In this document: one piece after another, positions 26,280-34,633 of the stretch
Layout: every line of letters begins with the position of its first letter
How positions within the stretch are numbered: the first letter of the stretch is position 1
Origin: Inquilinus sp052113205
GTDB lineage: Bacteria > Pseudomonadota > Alphaproteobacteria > DSM-16000 > Inquilinaceae
Reading direction: 5' to 3'
NCBI RefSeq assembly: GCF_052113205.1
Contig: NZ_JBFRCU010000019.1
Location: forward strand, 25,829-89,828
DNA length: 64,000 bases
Position numbers and translations under genes: made by a program
The notes under the pieces: model-generated
What the model was told of the DNA's origin: nothing
The model's input: only the letters and a program-made list of their open reading frames with translations
Database searches by the model: none

Positions 26280-27743
26280 TCAGGCGAAGGGATTTTCCAC
26301 GCGCGGCCAGAACGGCAGCCGGCGCTTGGTATAGGGGATATCACCGAAGCTGGGCGGGATCGCCCCCGGCGTGGTGACGTAGCGGATCTCGGCGGCGATC
26401 GGGGCAAAGCCGGCGTGGAAATGCTGGGTCGACTTCACCACCACGATCGCCTTGCGGGCCGGGTCGATACCGAAGGCGCTGAAGGCGTCGGGCGCGAAGG
26501 TCTGGCTGCGCAGGGTCACCAGCACCAGGTCGACCTCATTGGCCGCCTTCACCCAGACGCCGCGGCCCAGCGGCGACCAGTCCTCGCTCAGCCCGGTCTG
26601 GCGCAGCTCTGGCAGCACGCGCTTGACCGTGACCCGCAGGTCGACCGGGTCGCCCGAGGCCGGGCCGCATTTGCCGCCGATGCGCAGGTCGAAGACGGCA
26701 CCCTCGCCGGCCTCCTCGCACAGCGCCACCGCCTGCGGGTCCCAGTAGCAGCCGCTGACCACGTCGCCGATGCCGCGGTCGACGATCCGGCGCAGGATGA
26801 AGGTGCTGTCGCCGGGCGCGCCGCCGCCGGCATTGTCGGCGACATCGGCCAGCACCACCGGGCCGCGCGGCGCCGCCAGCGCATGGTCCAGCGCCTCGTC
26901 CACCGTGTCGTGCGGCGTCGCCGTGGCGTGGCGCAGGTCCCAGATCTCCCGACTCAGATCCTCGGCCACCCGGCGGGCGCGGTCGCGGTCGCCGTCGGCC
27001 ACCACCAGCATCCGGGCGCCGACATCCTCGACATCGCCCCAAGGGAAGCCGTGGCCGAAGGTGACCGACAGGATGCTGTCGCGCCCCTCCAGCGCCTGCA
27101 TCCGGTCGACGAAGCCGCGCATCGGCTCGACCGGGGTGCGCCACATGCCGATCATGCGGCAATCGTGCAGCGCCATCACCGGCCGGATCTCGCCGCGCTG
27201 GGCGCGCAGGCACAGCTGGTACAGCTCGACCGCCCGCGGCTCCATGTCGGTGTGCGGGTATTCCTTGAAGCCGATGATCGCGGTACAGGCCTCCACCATC
27301 CGGTCGGTCAGGTGGCAATGCAGGTCCAGCTCCATGCCGACCGGCACATCCGGGCCGACGATGGCGCGCACCCGCTCGGCCGCGTCGCCCTCGCAATCGT
27401 CATAGCCGTCCGCCACCATCGCGCCGTGCATCAGCAGCAGCACGACGTCCACCGGACCAGCCTGCCGCAGATCCTCGAGGATGTCGTCGCGCAGGCTCTC
27501 GTACAGCGACCGGATGGTGCGACCGGCCGGCTGGGCGATGGCGGTGACGCTCTCGACCACCTCATGCCCGTCGCGATCGGCCAGCCGGCGCCAGGTCTTC
27601 TGGCAGATCGTCTCGGCCATGGTGTCGTCCAGGCTGGCGTCGCGCCGCCGATAGGTCTCCGGCGCATAGAAGCTGGCGGCGCCGGTCGGCAGCGGCGAGT
27701 AGGTGTTGGTCTCGGTGACCAGGGCGGCGATGAAGATCTTCAC
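26280..27743 (-). CDS. M81 family metallopeptidase (MlrC-like)
   Basis: This 487-residue protein belongs to the MlrC/DUF1485 family. MlrC is known from microcystin breakdown, where it attacks a peptide containing D-residues. Likely metal-ligand regions are ALVTETNTYSP at the N-terminus, MHGAM, LDLHCHLTD and KEYPHTDME. The C-terminal FGGKCGP-like segment is visible as RIGGKCGPASGD. The GTG at 27743 overlaps the stop of the upstream flavoprotein gene (GTGA), giving translational coupling. Its partners suggest action on a D-residue peptide or a related amide. Confidence 0.8.
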   Translation of the reverse strand: MKIFIAALVTETNTYSPLPTGAASFYAPETYRRRDASLDDTMAETICQKTWRRLADRDGHEVVESVTAIAQPAGRTIRSLYESLRDDILEDLRQAGPVDVVLLLMHGAMVADGYDDCEGDAAERVRAIVGPDVPVGMELDLHCHLTDRMVEACTAIIGFKEYPHTDMEPRAVELYQLCLRAQRGEIRPVMALHDCRMIGMWRTPVEPMRGFVDRMQALEGRDSILSVTFGHGFPWGDVEDVGARMLVVADGDRDRARRVAEDLSREIWDLRHATATPHDTVDEALDHALAAPRGPVVLADVADNAGGGAPGDSTFILRRIVDRGIGDVVSGCYWDPQAVALCEEAGEGAVFDLRIGGKCGPASGDPVDLRVTVKRVLPELRQTGLSEDWSPLGRGVWVKAANEVDLVLVTLRSQTFAPDAFSAFGIDPARKAIVVVKSTQHFHAGFAPIAAEIRYVTTPGAIPPSFGDIPYTKRRLPFWPRVENPFA

Positions 27744-28888
27744 GGATGCGGCTCCGTCGGTTCGAGGCCGGCGCGGAACCGGCCGGGGGCGAGGACAGCG
27801 GTGGTGACGCCCAGCCGGGCGAGGTCCTCGGGCACCGGGTCGCCGCGCAGCAGCGCCGCCCCCAGCCGGGCCATGGCCGGCGCGGTCTGGAAGCCGTAGC
27901 CGCCCTGGCCGGCGCACCAGAAGAAGCCTGGCGCGTCGGGGTCGAAGCCCAGCACCGGCGTCTTGTCGGCGACGAAGCTGCGCAGCCCGGCCCAGCGATG
28001 GGTCAGGCGCCGGATCTGCAGCGTGGTCGCGGCCTCGATCCGGTCGACCGCGACGGCGACGTCGATCTCCTCCGGCTGCGCGTCGCAGGGTGGGCTCGGC
28101 GTCTCGTCGGCGGGGGAGCCCAGCAGCTTGCCGGCGTCCGGCTTGATGTAGAAGGTCTCGTCCAGGTCGACCACCATCGGCCAGCCGTCGACCGCATGGC
28201 CCGGCGCGTCGAACAGGAAGGCGGTGCGCCGCTTCGGCACCAGCCCGACCGGGGCGACCCCGGCCAGCGCCGCGATCGTATCGGCCCAGGACCCGGCGGC
28301 ATTGACCACGACGCCGGCCTCGACCGCGCCAGCCGTGGTCTCGATCCTCCAGCCGCCGCCGGGCAGCGGCGCCAGCGCCGTGACCTCGGCCCCGGTGCGG
28401 ACCTCGCCGCCGCGCCGGCGCAGGCCGCGCAGCGACCCCTGCAGCATTCCGTTGGTGTCGAGATCCAGCGCTTCCGGCTCGAACACCGCGCCGCCGACCC
28501 GGTGCAGCACCGGAAACCGGGACACGGTATCGGCGGCGCCGAGCTCGCGCACGCTCGGAACCAGGGCCGCCAGCGCCTCTGCCCGGCCGCGGATCGCCGC
28601 CTCCTGGCCCAGCCGGCCGACATGCATGGCGCCGCGTGGGCGGGTCAGGACAAAGCCGTCGAAATCCTCCGGCGGAGCCTGCAGGAAATCGCGGCTGCCG
28701 GTCGACAGGGCGCGCACCACGGCATTGCCATAGGTCTCGGAGAACAGGGCGGCGGAGCGGCCGCTGGAGTGATAGCCGGCCTGGCTCTCGCGCTCGAGCA
28801 GCAGCACCCGGCAGCCGTCCGCGACGGCCTGGGCCAGCGACGCGCCGGCGATGCCTCCCCCGATCACGGCGATGTCGACGACATCCAT
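27740..28888 (-). CDS. FAD-dependent D-amino-acid dehydrogenase-like protein (DauA/DAO family)
   Basis: This 382-residue flavoprotein of the DAO family has GGGIAGASLAQ at the N-terminus and the HSSGRSAALFSETYG segment characteristic of D-arginine dehydrogenase-like proteins. GQGGYGFQTAPAMARL binds FAD near the C-terminus. D-arginine dehydrogenase oxidises basic and other D-amino acids to 2-oxo acids via the imine. The length matches P. aeruginosa DauA (about 375). It is the first gene of the minus operon and is divergent from the XRE-cupin regulator. Sarcosine or glycine oxidase-like activity is an alternative. Confidence 0.75.
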   Translation of the reverse strand: MDVVDIAVIGGGIAGASLAQAVADGCRVLLLERESQAGYHSSGRSAALFSETYGNAVVRALSTGSRDFLQAPPEDFDGFVLTRPRGAMHVGRLGQEAAIRGRAEALAALVPSVRELGAADTVSRFPVLHRVGGAVFEPEALDLDTNGMLQGSLRGLRRRGGEVRTGAEVTALAPLPGGGWRIETTAGAVEAGVVVNAAGSWADTIAALAGVAPVGLVPKRRTAFLFDAPGHAVDGWPMVVDLDETFYIKPDAGKLLGSPADETPSPPCDAQPEEIDVAVAVDRIEAATTLQIRRLTHRWAGLRSFVADKTPVLGFDPDAPGFFWCAGQGGYGFQTAPAMARLGAALLRGDPVPEDLARLGVTTAVLAPGRFRAGLEPTEPHP

Positions 28889-28911
28889 CCGGCAGCTCCC
28901 TATTTGGCCAA

Positions 28912-28965
28912 AGATTGTGAGGCGATAGTGTTTATGTCAAATAGTTTATCGTATCGGAAAATTCG
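28912..28965. promoter_or_regulatory. Divergent promoter region with GGAAAATT element
   Basis: On the minus strand TTGACA (28940-28935) and CAATCT (28917-28912) lie 17 bp apart and would serve the flavoprotein operon about 20 nt downstream. TCGGAAAATTCG (28954-28965) lies just upstream of that -35 and in front of the XRE-cupin gene. Similar elements occur at 30573-30585 and 32507-32517. The region is clearly more AT-rich than its surroundings. Confidence 0.45.
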
Positions 28966-29029
28966 TGGTTGTTGCGATAAGGCCTCACTCGACATAGGGT
29001 GATCGACCAACCATCGGCCGGGTCCGCGC

Positions 29030-29641
29030 ATGTCGTCCAATCAGCCCAAGCTCGGGGAATGCCTGAAGGCGCTGCGGCGCCGGCACGGCTGGACGCTGCA
29101 GGACGTCAACCGGCGGACCGGGGTCGCGGTATCGACCCTGTCGAAGGTCGAGAACGACCAGATGTCGCTGACCTACGACAAGCTGCTGCAGATCAGCGAG
29201 GGGCTGGGCATCAACCTGGCCGAGCTGCTGGCGCCGCCGGCGGGATCGGGGGCGGCCCTGGCCCGGCGGTCGATCAGCCAGCCGGGCGAGGGGCTGCTGC
29301 AGATCACCCAGAACTACGACTACCTGTATCTCTGCACCGAGCTGCAGCGGAAGCGAATGGTGCCGGAGATCGGCCGGGTGAAGACCCGCGACATCGCCGA
29401 GTTCGGCCCACTGATCCGCCATTCGGGGGAGGAGTTCATCTACGTCCTGGAAGGGGCGATCGAGGTGCATACCGACCACTATTCTCCGGTGCGGCTGGAG
29501 AAGGGCGGCAGCATCTACATCGACAGCACCATGGGCCATGCCTACATCTCGGTGGGCGAGGGCGACGCCACGGTGCTGGCCGTCTGCTCCAGCCCCGATC
29601 CCGACCTGGAAGGAACGCTGCGCTCGCTGTTCACGATCTGA
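29030..29641 (+). CDS. XRE-family regulator with C-terminal cupin domain
   Basis: This 203-residue protein has an N-terminal helix-turn-helix (LGECLKALRRRHGWTLQDVN, then VSTLSKVENDQMSLTYDKL, residues 5-65) and a C-terminal cupin (HSGEEFIYVLEGAIEVHTDH, then GSIYIDSTMGHAYIS). Such regulators sense small ligands, often amino acids or amines, in the cupin. It sits between the flavoprotein operon and the M55 peptidase and is the only regulator gene in the D-peptide block. It probably binds the GGAAAATT-like sites in the three promoter regions around it. Confidence 0.85.
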   Translation: MSSNQPKLGECLKALRRRHGWTLQDVNRRTGVAVSTLSKVENDQMSLTYDKLLQISEGLGINLAELLAPPAGSGAALARRSISQPGEGLLQITQNYDYLYLCTELQRKRMVPEIGRVKTRDIAEFGPLIRHSGEEFIYVLEGAIEVHTDHYSPVRLEKGGSIYIDSTMGHAYISVGEGDATVLAVCSSPDPDLEGTLRSLFTI

Positions 29642-29643
29642 CC

Positions 29644-29669
29644 CGTGCCCGGCCACGAGGCCGGGCACG
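29644..29669. terminator. Strong stem-loop between convergent genes
   Basis: CGTGCCCGGCC (29644-29654) and GGCCGGGCACG (29659-29669) form a perfect 11-bp stem with an ACGA loop, 3 nt after the XRE-cupin stop and 26 nt from the M55 peptidase stop. There is no T-tract, so intrinsic termination is not certain, but the convergent position fits a bidirectional transcription barrier. Confidence 0.5.
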
Positions 29670-29695
29670 CTGGGCTGCATCGTTGCCGTGGAGCT

Positions 29696-30502
29696 TCAGC
29701 CGAGCAGGAACATCAGGAATTTCGACATGTCGATGGCATCCTCCGCCTCGTAGCGGATGGTGTAGGTGTCGATCTGGGTGATGAAGCGCAGATAGGCCAG
29801 GTGCTCCACCTTCAGGCGGTCGCGGAAGCGGACCTCGAGTGCGAGGGGGCCCTTCAGCCGAAACGGTTTGGCCTCGCCGATTCGGGCGATCGACCGCTTC
29901 ACCCCGGCCCGGACCGCCGCATGGGCCGCCGCGGGCATCAAGGTGCGGGCGGAGCGCGTGCCATATGCCCATTTCACCGTCGTCGTCTCGATGTCGCCGA
30001 GGATGTCGCGGATTTCCGCCGTCGCCACGTCGTCGCCCGAGGCATAGATCACCGGCACGCCGTAATGGCCGGCGATGGCGGCGTTCAGCCCGGCCTCGTT
30101 CAGCACCTGGCCGTTGACCCGCACCTCCTGGAAGGAGCCGCCGCTCAGCGTGTGCGCCAGCACGCCGGAGGGGTTGCTGCCGCCGGCGTGGTAGCCGATC
30201 AGCAGGGCGCCGGCGAACTCTCCGACCTCAATCCCCTGCATCATGGTCAGGGGCCGTGGCCAGCTGCGCACCAGCTGCACATTCTCCGGCAGCTTGTCGA
30301 TCTTCAGGCTCTCGCCGTTGCCGTGGGAATCGCTGATCACGATCCCGGTCACCCCGGCCTCCTGCGCGGCCTCGCAGGCGGCGACCACGGTGTCGGTCAT
30401 CCAGTCGCGCGCCCGGTCGTATTCGAAGCCTTCGGGGCTCGTATGGTCGCGGGTGACGACGCCGACGATGCCTTCGATGTCGGCGGAGATGTAGAGACGC
30501 AT
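29696..30502 (-). CDS. dppA: M55 family D-aminopeptidase (DppA peptidase)
   Basis: This 268-residue zinc peptidase closely follows Bacillus DppA, which prefers N-terminal D-Ala. Zinc-ligand segments are ISADIEGI (D8, E10), SDSHGNG and GYHAGGSNPSG, and LNEAGLNAAIAGHYGVPV carries the conserved glutamate. DppA forms a self-compartmentalised decamer in the cytoplasm. It is divergent from the Dpp-type importer genes with a 109-bp shared promoter region, matching the gene partnership known in Bacillus. The symbol here means the peptidase, not the binding protein of the same name. Confidence 0.88.
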   Translation of the reverse strand: MRLYISADIEGIVGVVTRDHTSPEGFEYDRARDWMTDTVVAACEAAQEAGVTGIVISDSHGNGESLKIDKLPENVQLVRSWPRPLTMMQGIEVGEFAGALLIGYHAGGSNPSGVLAHTLSGGSFQEVRVNGQVLNEAGLNAAIAGHYGVPVIYASGDDVATAEIRDILGDIETTTVKWAYGTRSARTLMPAAAHAAVRAGVKRSIARIGEAKPFRLKGPLALEVRFRDRLKVEHLAYLRFITQIDTYTIRYEAEDAIDMSKFLMFLLG

Positions 30503-30572
30503 TGCTTCCTCCCGGCTTGTTCATTGGGGCTTGCGATCTAAGCCGATTGTTGCATACGGTACTTTTTAGCGG

Positions 30573-30585
30573 ATAGGAAATTTTG
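30573..30585. promoter_or_regulatory. GGAAATTTT element between M55 peptidase and importer genes
   Basis: ATAGGAAATTTTG lies in the only AT-rich part of the 109-bp divergent gap, 27 nt before the GTG of the first importer ATPase. It matches the elements at 28954 and 32509. It is preceded by TTTTTAG at the spacing of the full dyad seen at 32497-32515. The binding protein is inferred to be the XRE-cupin regulator. Confidence 0.4.
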
Positions 30586-30611
30586 TTCTTGCCCAGTATC
30601 GGAGCCCGCCC

Positions 30612-31535
30612 GTGAATGACGATCGCGTGCTTGAGGTCGAGAATCTCCAGGTGTCGTTCTCCCTCGGCCGGGGCGAGACCCTGCACGCCGTCAAGGGCAT
30701 CTCGTTCCACATCAAGCGGGGCGAGACGCTGGCACTCGTCGGGGAATCGGGCAGCGGCAAGTCGGTCACCGCGATGACCATCATGCGGCTGGCCGAATAT
30801 GACGGCGCCAGGCTGGTCGGCGGGTCGGTCCGCATGCGCCTGGCGGGGGGAGAGGTGGTCGACCTGGCCCGGCTGCCGCAGAAGCGGATGCAGAATGTGC
30901 GGGGATCCGACATCTCGATGGTGTTCCAGGACCCGATGGCCAGCCTGAACCCGGTGTTCAGCATCGGTTTCCAGATCGGCGAGGCGATCATGCGGCATCA
31001 GGGCAAGAGCGCGGCGGAGGCCCGTGCGATCGCGCTGAACGCGCTGAAGCTGGTGCGGGTGCCGGAGGCGGAGAAGCGGCTGGACCAGTATCCGCACCAC
31101 CTGTCCGGCGGCATGCGCCAGCGGGTGATGATCGCCATGGCGCTGTGCTGCCGCCCGTCGCTGATGATCCTGGACGAGCCGACCACGGCCCTGGACGTCA
31201 CCATCCAGGCCCAGATCCTGGACCTCGTGCGGGCGCTGCAGCGCGAGATCGGGATGTCCGTGCTGTTCATCACCCACGACATGGGCGTGGTGGCAGAGAT
31301 GGCGGACCGCATCTGCGTCATGCTGAAGGGGGAAATCGTGGAAACCGGAACGGTCTACGAGGTGTTCGAGACGCCGCTGAACCCCTATACCCGCGCGCTG
31401 CTGGCCGCGGTGCCGCGCCTGGGCAGCATGGCCGACAAGGATGAGCCCGAACGCTTCCCGCTGGTCGAGACCAATGATGCCCCCGGCCTGGTCGAGGCCC
31501 GGGACACTGCGACCGTCGGGGCGATGCCGGCATGA
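30612..31535 (+). CDS. Dipeptide/oligopeptide ABC transporter ATP-binding protein, DppD type
   Basis: This 307-residue ATPase starts at GTG (NDDRVLEVENLQVSF). Walker A is GESGSGKS, the signature is LSGGMRQRV and Walker B is LMILDEPTTALDVT. The length is a little short because the cysteine-containing tail of many DppD proteins is missing. It overlaps the next gene by 4 nt (ATGA). ATPase genes preceding the binding protein and permeases is an unusual order relative to dppABCDF. Confidence 0.87.
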   Translation: MNDDRVLEVENLQVSFSLGRGETLHAVKGISFHIKRGETLALVGESGSGKSVTAMTIMRLAEYDGARLVGGSVRMRLAGGEVVDLARLPQKRMQNVRGSDISMVFQDPMASLNPVFSIGFQIGEAIMRHQGKSAAEARAIALNALKLVRVPEAEKRLDQYPHHLSGGMRQRVMIAMALCCRPSLMILDEPTTALDVTIQAQILDLVRALQREIGMSVLFITHDMGVVAEMADRICVMLKGEIVETGTVYEVFETPLNPYTRALLAAVPRLGSMADKDEPERFPLVETNDAPGLVEARDTATVGAMPA

Positions 31536-32458
31536 CCCGCGCCCCGCTCCTGGAGGTCGAGAAACTCACCACCCGCTTCGACCTGCGGTCGGGCATCTTC
31601 GGCAAGGTGACGGGCCGCGTCCATGCGGTCGAGAACGTGTCGTTCGAGATCTTTCCGGGTGAGACGCTGGCCCTGGTCGGGGAAAGCGGCTGCGGCAAGT
31701 CCACCATCGGCCGCAGCATCCTGCAACTGGACCGGCCGGTCTCCGGCTCGATCCGGTTCGAGGGCCGCGAGACGCTGGGGCAACCGGCGCGCGAGATCCA
31801 GGCGCTGCGCCGCCGGGTGCAGATGGTGTTCCAGGACCCCTTCAGCTCGCTGAACCCGCGCATGACCGTGGGGCAGGCGATCGCCGACCCGATGCTGGTC
31901 CATGGCGGCCTGTCCCGCGCCGAGGTGCGGACGCGCGTCGCCGAGCTGCTGCAGCGGGTGGGTCTGACGCCCGAGCATGCGCGGCGCCACCCGCACGCCT
32001 TCTCCGGCGGCCAGCGCCAGCGCATCTGCATCGCCCGGGCGCTGAGCACCCGGCCGAAGCTGGTGATCGCGGACGAGGCGGTGGCGTCGCTCGACGTCAC
32101 CATCCAGGCCCAGGTCATCAACCTGCTGATGGACCTGCAGGCGGAAACCGGGATCTCCGTCCTGTTCATCTCGCACGACATGGCGGTGGTGGAGCGGATG
32201 GCCCATCGCGTGGCGGTGATGTATCTCGGCCAGATCGTCGAGATCGGGAGCCGGCGCGAGGTCTTCGGCAACCCCCGGCACAGCTACACCCGCAAGCTCC
32301 TGTCCTCCGTCCCGGTCGCCAATCCGCGGGAGCGGCCGGAGAACCGCCTGCTGATGGCGGACGAGATCCCGAGCGTGGTGCGGCCGCCCGATTTCGAGCC
32401 GGTGTTCCTGCCGATGCAGCAGGTGTCCGACCGGCATTTCGTGCGCGCGGAAGCCTGA
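31532..32458 (+). CDS. Dipeptide/oligopeptide ABC transporter ATP-binding protein, DppF type
   Basis: This 308-residue ATPase partners the preceding one. Walker A is GESGCGKST, QMVFQDPFSSLNPRM is the typical OppF/DppF Q-loop, the signature is FSGGQRQRI and Walker B is LVIADEAVASLDVT. In Walker B the usual Asp-Glu-Pro is Asp-Glu-Ala, a common tolerated variation. Translation is coupled to the upstream gene. The following 170-bp gap contains a separate promoter region for the binding protein. Confidence 0.87.
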   Translation: MTRAPLLEVEKLTTRFDLRSGIFGKVTGRVHAVENVSFEIFPGETLALVGESGCGKSTIGRSILQLDRPVSGSIRFEGRETLGQPAREIQALRRRVQMVFQDPFSSLNPRMTVGQAIADPMLVHGGLSRAEVRTRVAELLQRVGLTPEHARRHPHAFSGGQRQRICIARALSTRPKLVIADEAVASLDVTIQAQVINLLMDLQAETGISVLFISHDMAVVERMAHRVAVMYLGQIVEIGSRREVFGNPRHSYTRKLLSSVPVANPRERPENRLLMADEIPSVVRPPDFEPVFLPMQQVSDRHFVRAEA

Positions 32459-32496
32459 GCGGTATGACCTGAGGTTATATTCCAATGCGCTAAAGG

Positions 32497-32515
32497 TTTT
32501 CCGAAAGACGGAAAA
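32497..32515 (+). promoter_or_regulatory. Perfect TTTTCCG/CGGAAAA dyad upstream of binding protein
   Basis: TTTTCCGAAAGACGGAAAA is a perfect inverted repeat with 7-bp arms and a 5-bp centre, 114 bp before the binding protein gene. Its right arm is the GGAAAATT element shared with 28954 and 30573. A second small hairpin (GGGCG-AAC-GCCC type) lies near 32597-32608, before the AGGAGG ribosome-binding site. Confidence 0.5.
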
Positions 32516-32628
32516 TTGGGCGTATTCGGTATGGTTTAATCGTCAGGTGTAAGACACACTGCCGGTCAGATCGCCGTTCCCAGGCGACTCCATAAGGGCG
32601 AACGCCCGTCAAAACAGGAGGTTTCTCG

Positions 32629-34560
32629 ATGAAGAGTTGGATCGGCCCCAGCCTTGGCATCGCCTTGCTGGCCCTGTCCGGCGCGGCGCAGGCCGAGCTG
32701 AAGAACCCCGGCACGCTGGTCTATCTGTGGACAGACGACATCCGCACGCTGGACCCAGCCTATATGGCCGACACCGCCAACACCTATGTGTCGATCAACA
32801 CCTATATGCGGCTCTTGAACTACAAGGGCAGCGAGATCTCGGAATTCGTGCCGGCCCTGTCGACCGAGGTGCCGTCGCTGGAGAACGGGCTGATCAAGTC
32901 GGGCGCCGACGGATCCGTCACCTACAGCTTCCCGATCCGCAAGGGGGTCCACACCCACAAGGTCGGGGTGAAGGGCGCGGACGGCGCCATCGCCTGGAAG
33001 CTCTATGATGATCTGACCGATGCCGAGAAGGCGGCGATCGCCCCCGGCTATGGCGAGCTAACGGCCGAGGACGTGCAATATTCGCTGATGCGCGCCGTGC
33101 TGCAGGGCGACAGCTTCATGGCCAATGCGGTGACCGAGATGATCACCGCCGGCAAATACCCGGACATCGAGGCCTGGGCGAAGGACCTGGCGGGGGTCAA
33201 GACCTTCGACGAGGTGAACGAGGCCGGCCTGGCCAAGGTGCATGACGCTCTGGCGCAGAAGATCAAGGTCGACGGCGACAAGCTGGTGCTGGTGCTGGAT
33301 GCGCCGTTCCCGGCCACGCTCGGCATCATGGCGTTGCCCTTCGCCACCTCGGTGATCGATCGCGAATGGGCGCGCGACCAGGGCGACTGGGACGGCGGTG
33401 CCGCCACCTGGAAGCCGTTCCACAAGCCCGAGATGGGCACCGACAAGCTGTTCCAGGTCGAGAACGGCAGCGGCCCCTTCATGGTCGAGGACTGGGACCG
33501 GTCCCAGAAGAAGGTCACCATGAAGCGGTTCAACGGCTACTGGCAGGGCCCGGCACAGCTGGAGCGCGTGGTGCTGCGGTCCGTGCCGGAATGGACCACC
33601 CGGCTGCTGCAGCTCGAGGCCGGCGACGCCGACGTGGTGCAGACCCCGGTTGAGTTCCTGGAAGAGGTGGGGTCCAAGCCCGGCATCAAGGTGGTCGAGG
33701 GCCTGCCCAAGGTGTTCGGCCGGTCGCTGTTCTACATGTGGCCGGTCAGCGCCGTGGACAATCCGGCGATCGGCAGCGGCAAGCTGGACGGCAAGGGCAT
33801 CCCGCCCGACTTCTTCAGCGACATCGACGTGCGCCAGGGCTTCAACTACGCCCAGGACTACCAACTGCTGCTGGACGACGTGCATCTCGGCAAGACCGTG
33901 CAACTGCGCGGGCCCACGGTGCGCGGCATCATGGGCTACCGGCCCGACAGCCCGGTCTACACCTATGACCCGGAGAAGGCGGCGGAGCACTTCAAGAAGG
34001 CCTGGGGCGGCCAGCTCTGGGAGAACGGCTTCGAGATGACCGCCTACATGACCCAGGGGCGGACCGAGGCCCATGCGGCGCTGTCGGTGCTGCAGCAGAA
34101 CCTCGCGCGCATCAATCCCAAGTTCAAGCTGAAGATCCAGGAGCTGCAGTCGGCCACCTTCGCCGACAAGATCTATGGCGGGGGCGATCCCAGCGCGCCG
34201 ATGGCCTATATGGGCTGGGGGCCGGACTATTCCGATCCGGGCGGGCCACTGGGCGCCGCCACCTATTATCTGGCCAGCACCGGCCTGGTGGCGGGGATGA
34301 GCGGCAAGGGCTACCAGGAGCTGATGCGGGACAAGTTCGACCCGCTGCTGAAGCAGGCCTGGACCATGGTGGACCCGGCGGAGCGGGAGAAGATCTACGC
34401 CAAGCTGCAGGAGATGAGCTACGACTACGCCACCACCCAGTTCCTGTGGGAGGACTACGGCTTCATCGTCACCCGCGACTGGATCGACGGCTACGTCCAC
34501 AACATGATCGTCTACGGGGCGTGGGACTTCTACCCGATCACCAAGAAGGAAAAGCAGTAA
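32629..34560 (+). CDS. Family-5 periplasmic peptide-binding protein
   Basis: This 643-residue secreted binding protein has a signal peptide (MKSWIGPSLGIALLALSGAA, cut near AQA). AACAGGAGG precedes the ATG. Family marks are the YGELTAEDVQYSLMRAV segment, FNGYWQGPAQLERVVLRSVPE and VRQGFNYAQDYQLLL. It is longer than E. coli DppA (535 residues), with an insert around residues 110-200. In this neighbourhood a peptide with D-residues, such as a peptidoglycan fragment, is the likely ligand. Confidence 0.85.
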   Translation: MKSWIGPSLGIALLALSGAAQAELKNPGTLVYLWTDDIRTLDPAYMADTANTYVSINTYMRLLNYKGSEISEFVPALSTEVPSLENGLIKSGADGSVTYSFPIRKGVHTHKVGVKGADGAIAWKLYDDLTDAEKAAIAPGYGELTAEDVQYSLMRAVLQGDSFMANAVTEMITAGKYPDIEAWAKDLAGVKTFDEVNEAGLAKVHDALAQKIKVDGDKLVLVLDAPFPATLGIMALPFATSVIDREWARDQGDWDGGAATWKPFHKPEMGTDKLFQVENGSGPFMVEDWDRSQKKVTMKRFNGYWQGPAQLERVVLRSVPEWTTRLLQLEAGDADVVQTPVEFLEEVGSKPGIKVVEGLPKVFGRSLFYMWPVSAVDNPAIGSGKLDGKGIPPDFFSDIDVRQGFNYAQDYQLLLDDVHLGKTVQLRGPTVRGIMGYRPDSPVYTYDPEKAAEHFKKAWGGQLWENGFEMTAYMTQGRTEAHAALSVLQQNLARINPKFKLKIQELQSATFADKIYGGGDPSAPMAYMGWGPDYSDPGGPLGAATYYLASTGLVAGMSGKGYQELMRDKFDPLLKQAWTMVDPAEREKIYAKLQEMSYDYATTQFLWEDYGFIVTRDWIDGYVHNMIVYGAWDFYPITKKEKQ

Positions 34561-34568
34561 TCGCCAAG

Positions 34569-34625
34569 CCGGGCAGGGTGCGCCGGGCCGGCGCTCCCGC
34601 CCGGTCCGTGCCCCCTGCCGCCCGG
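34569..34625 (+). promoter_or_regulatory. Long GC stem-loop between binding protein and permease genes
   Basis: CCGGGC (34569-34574) pairs with GCCCGG (34620-34625) and the adjacent AGGG pairs with CCCT across a 3-nt bulge. An inner CCGGGC/GCCCGG pair sits in the loop. The structure begins 8 nt after the binding protein stop. It lies at the same operon position as the palindromes at 16185-16352 and probably lowers permease expression relative to the binding protein. Confidence 0.45.
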
Positions 34626-34633
34626 GACCTTCG

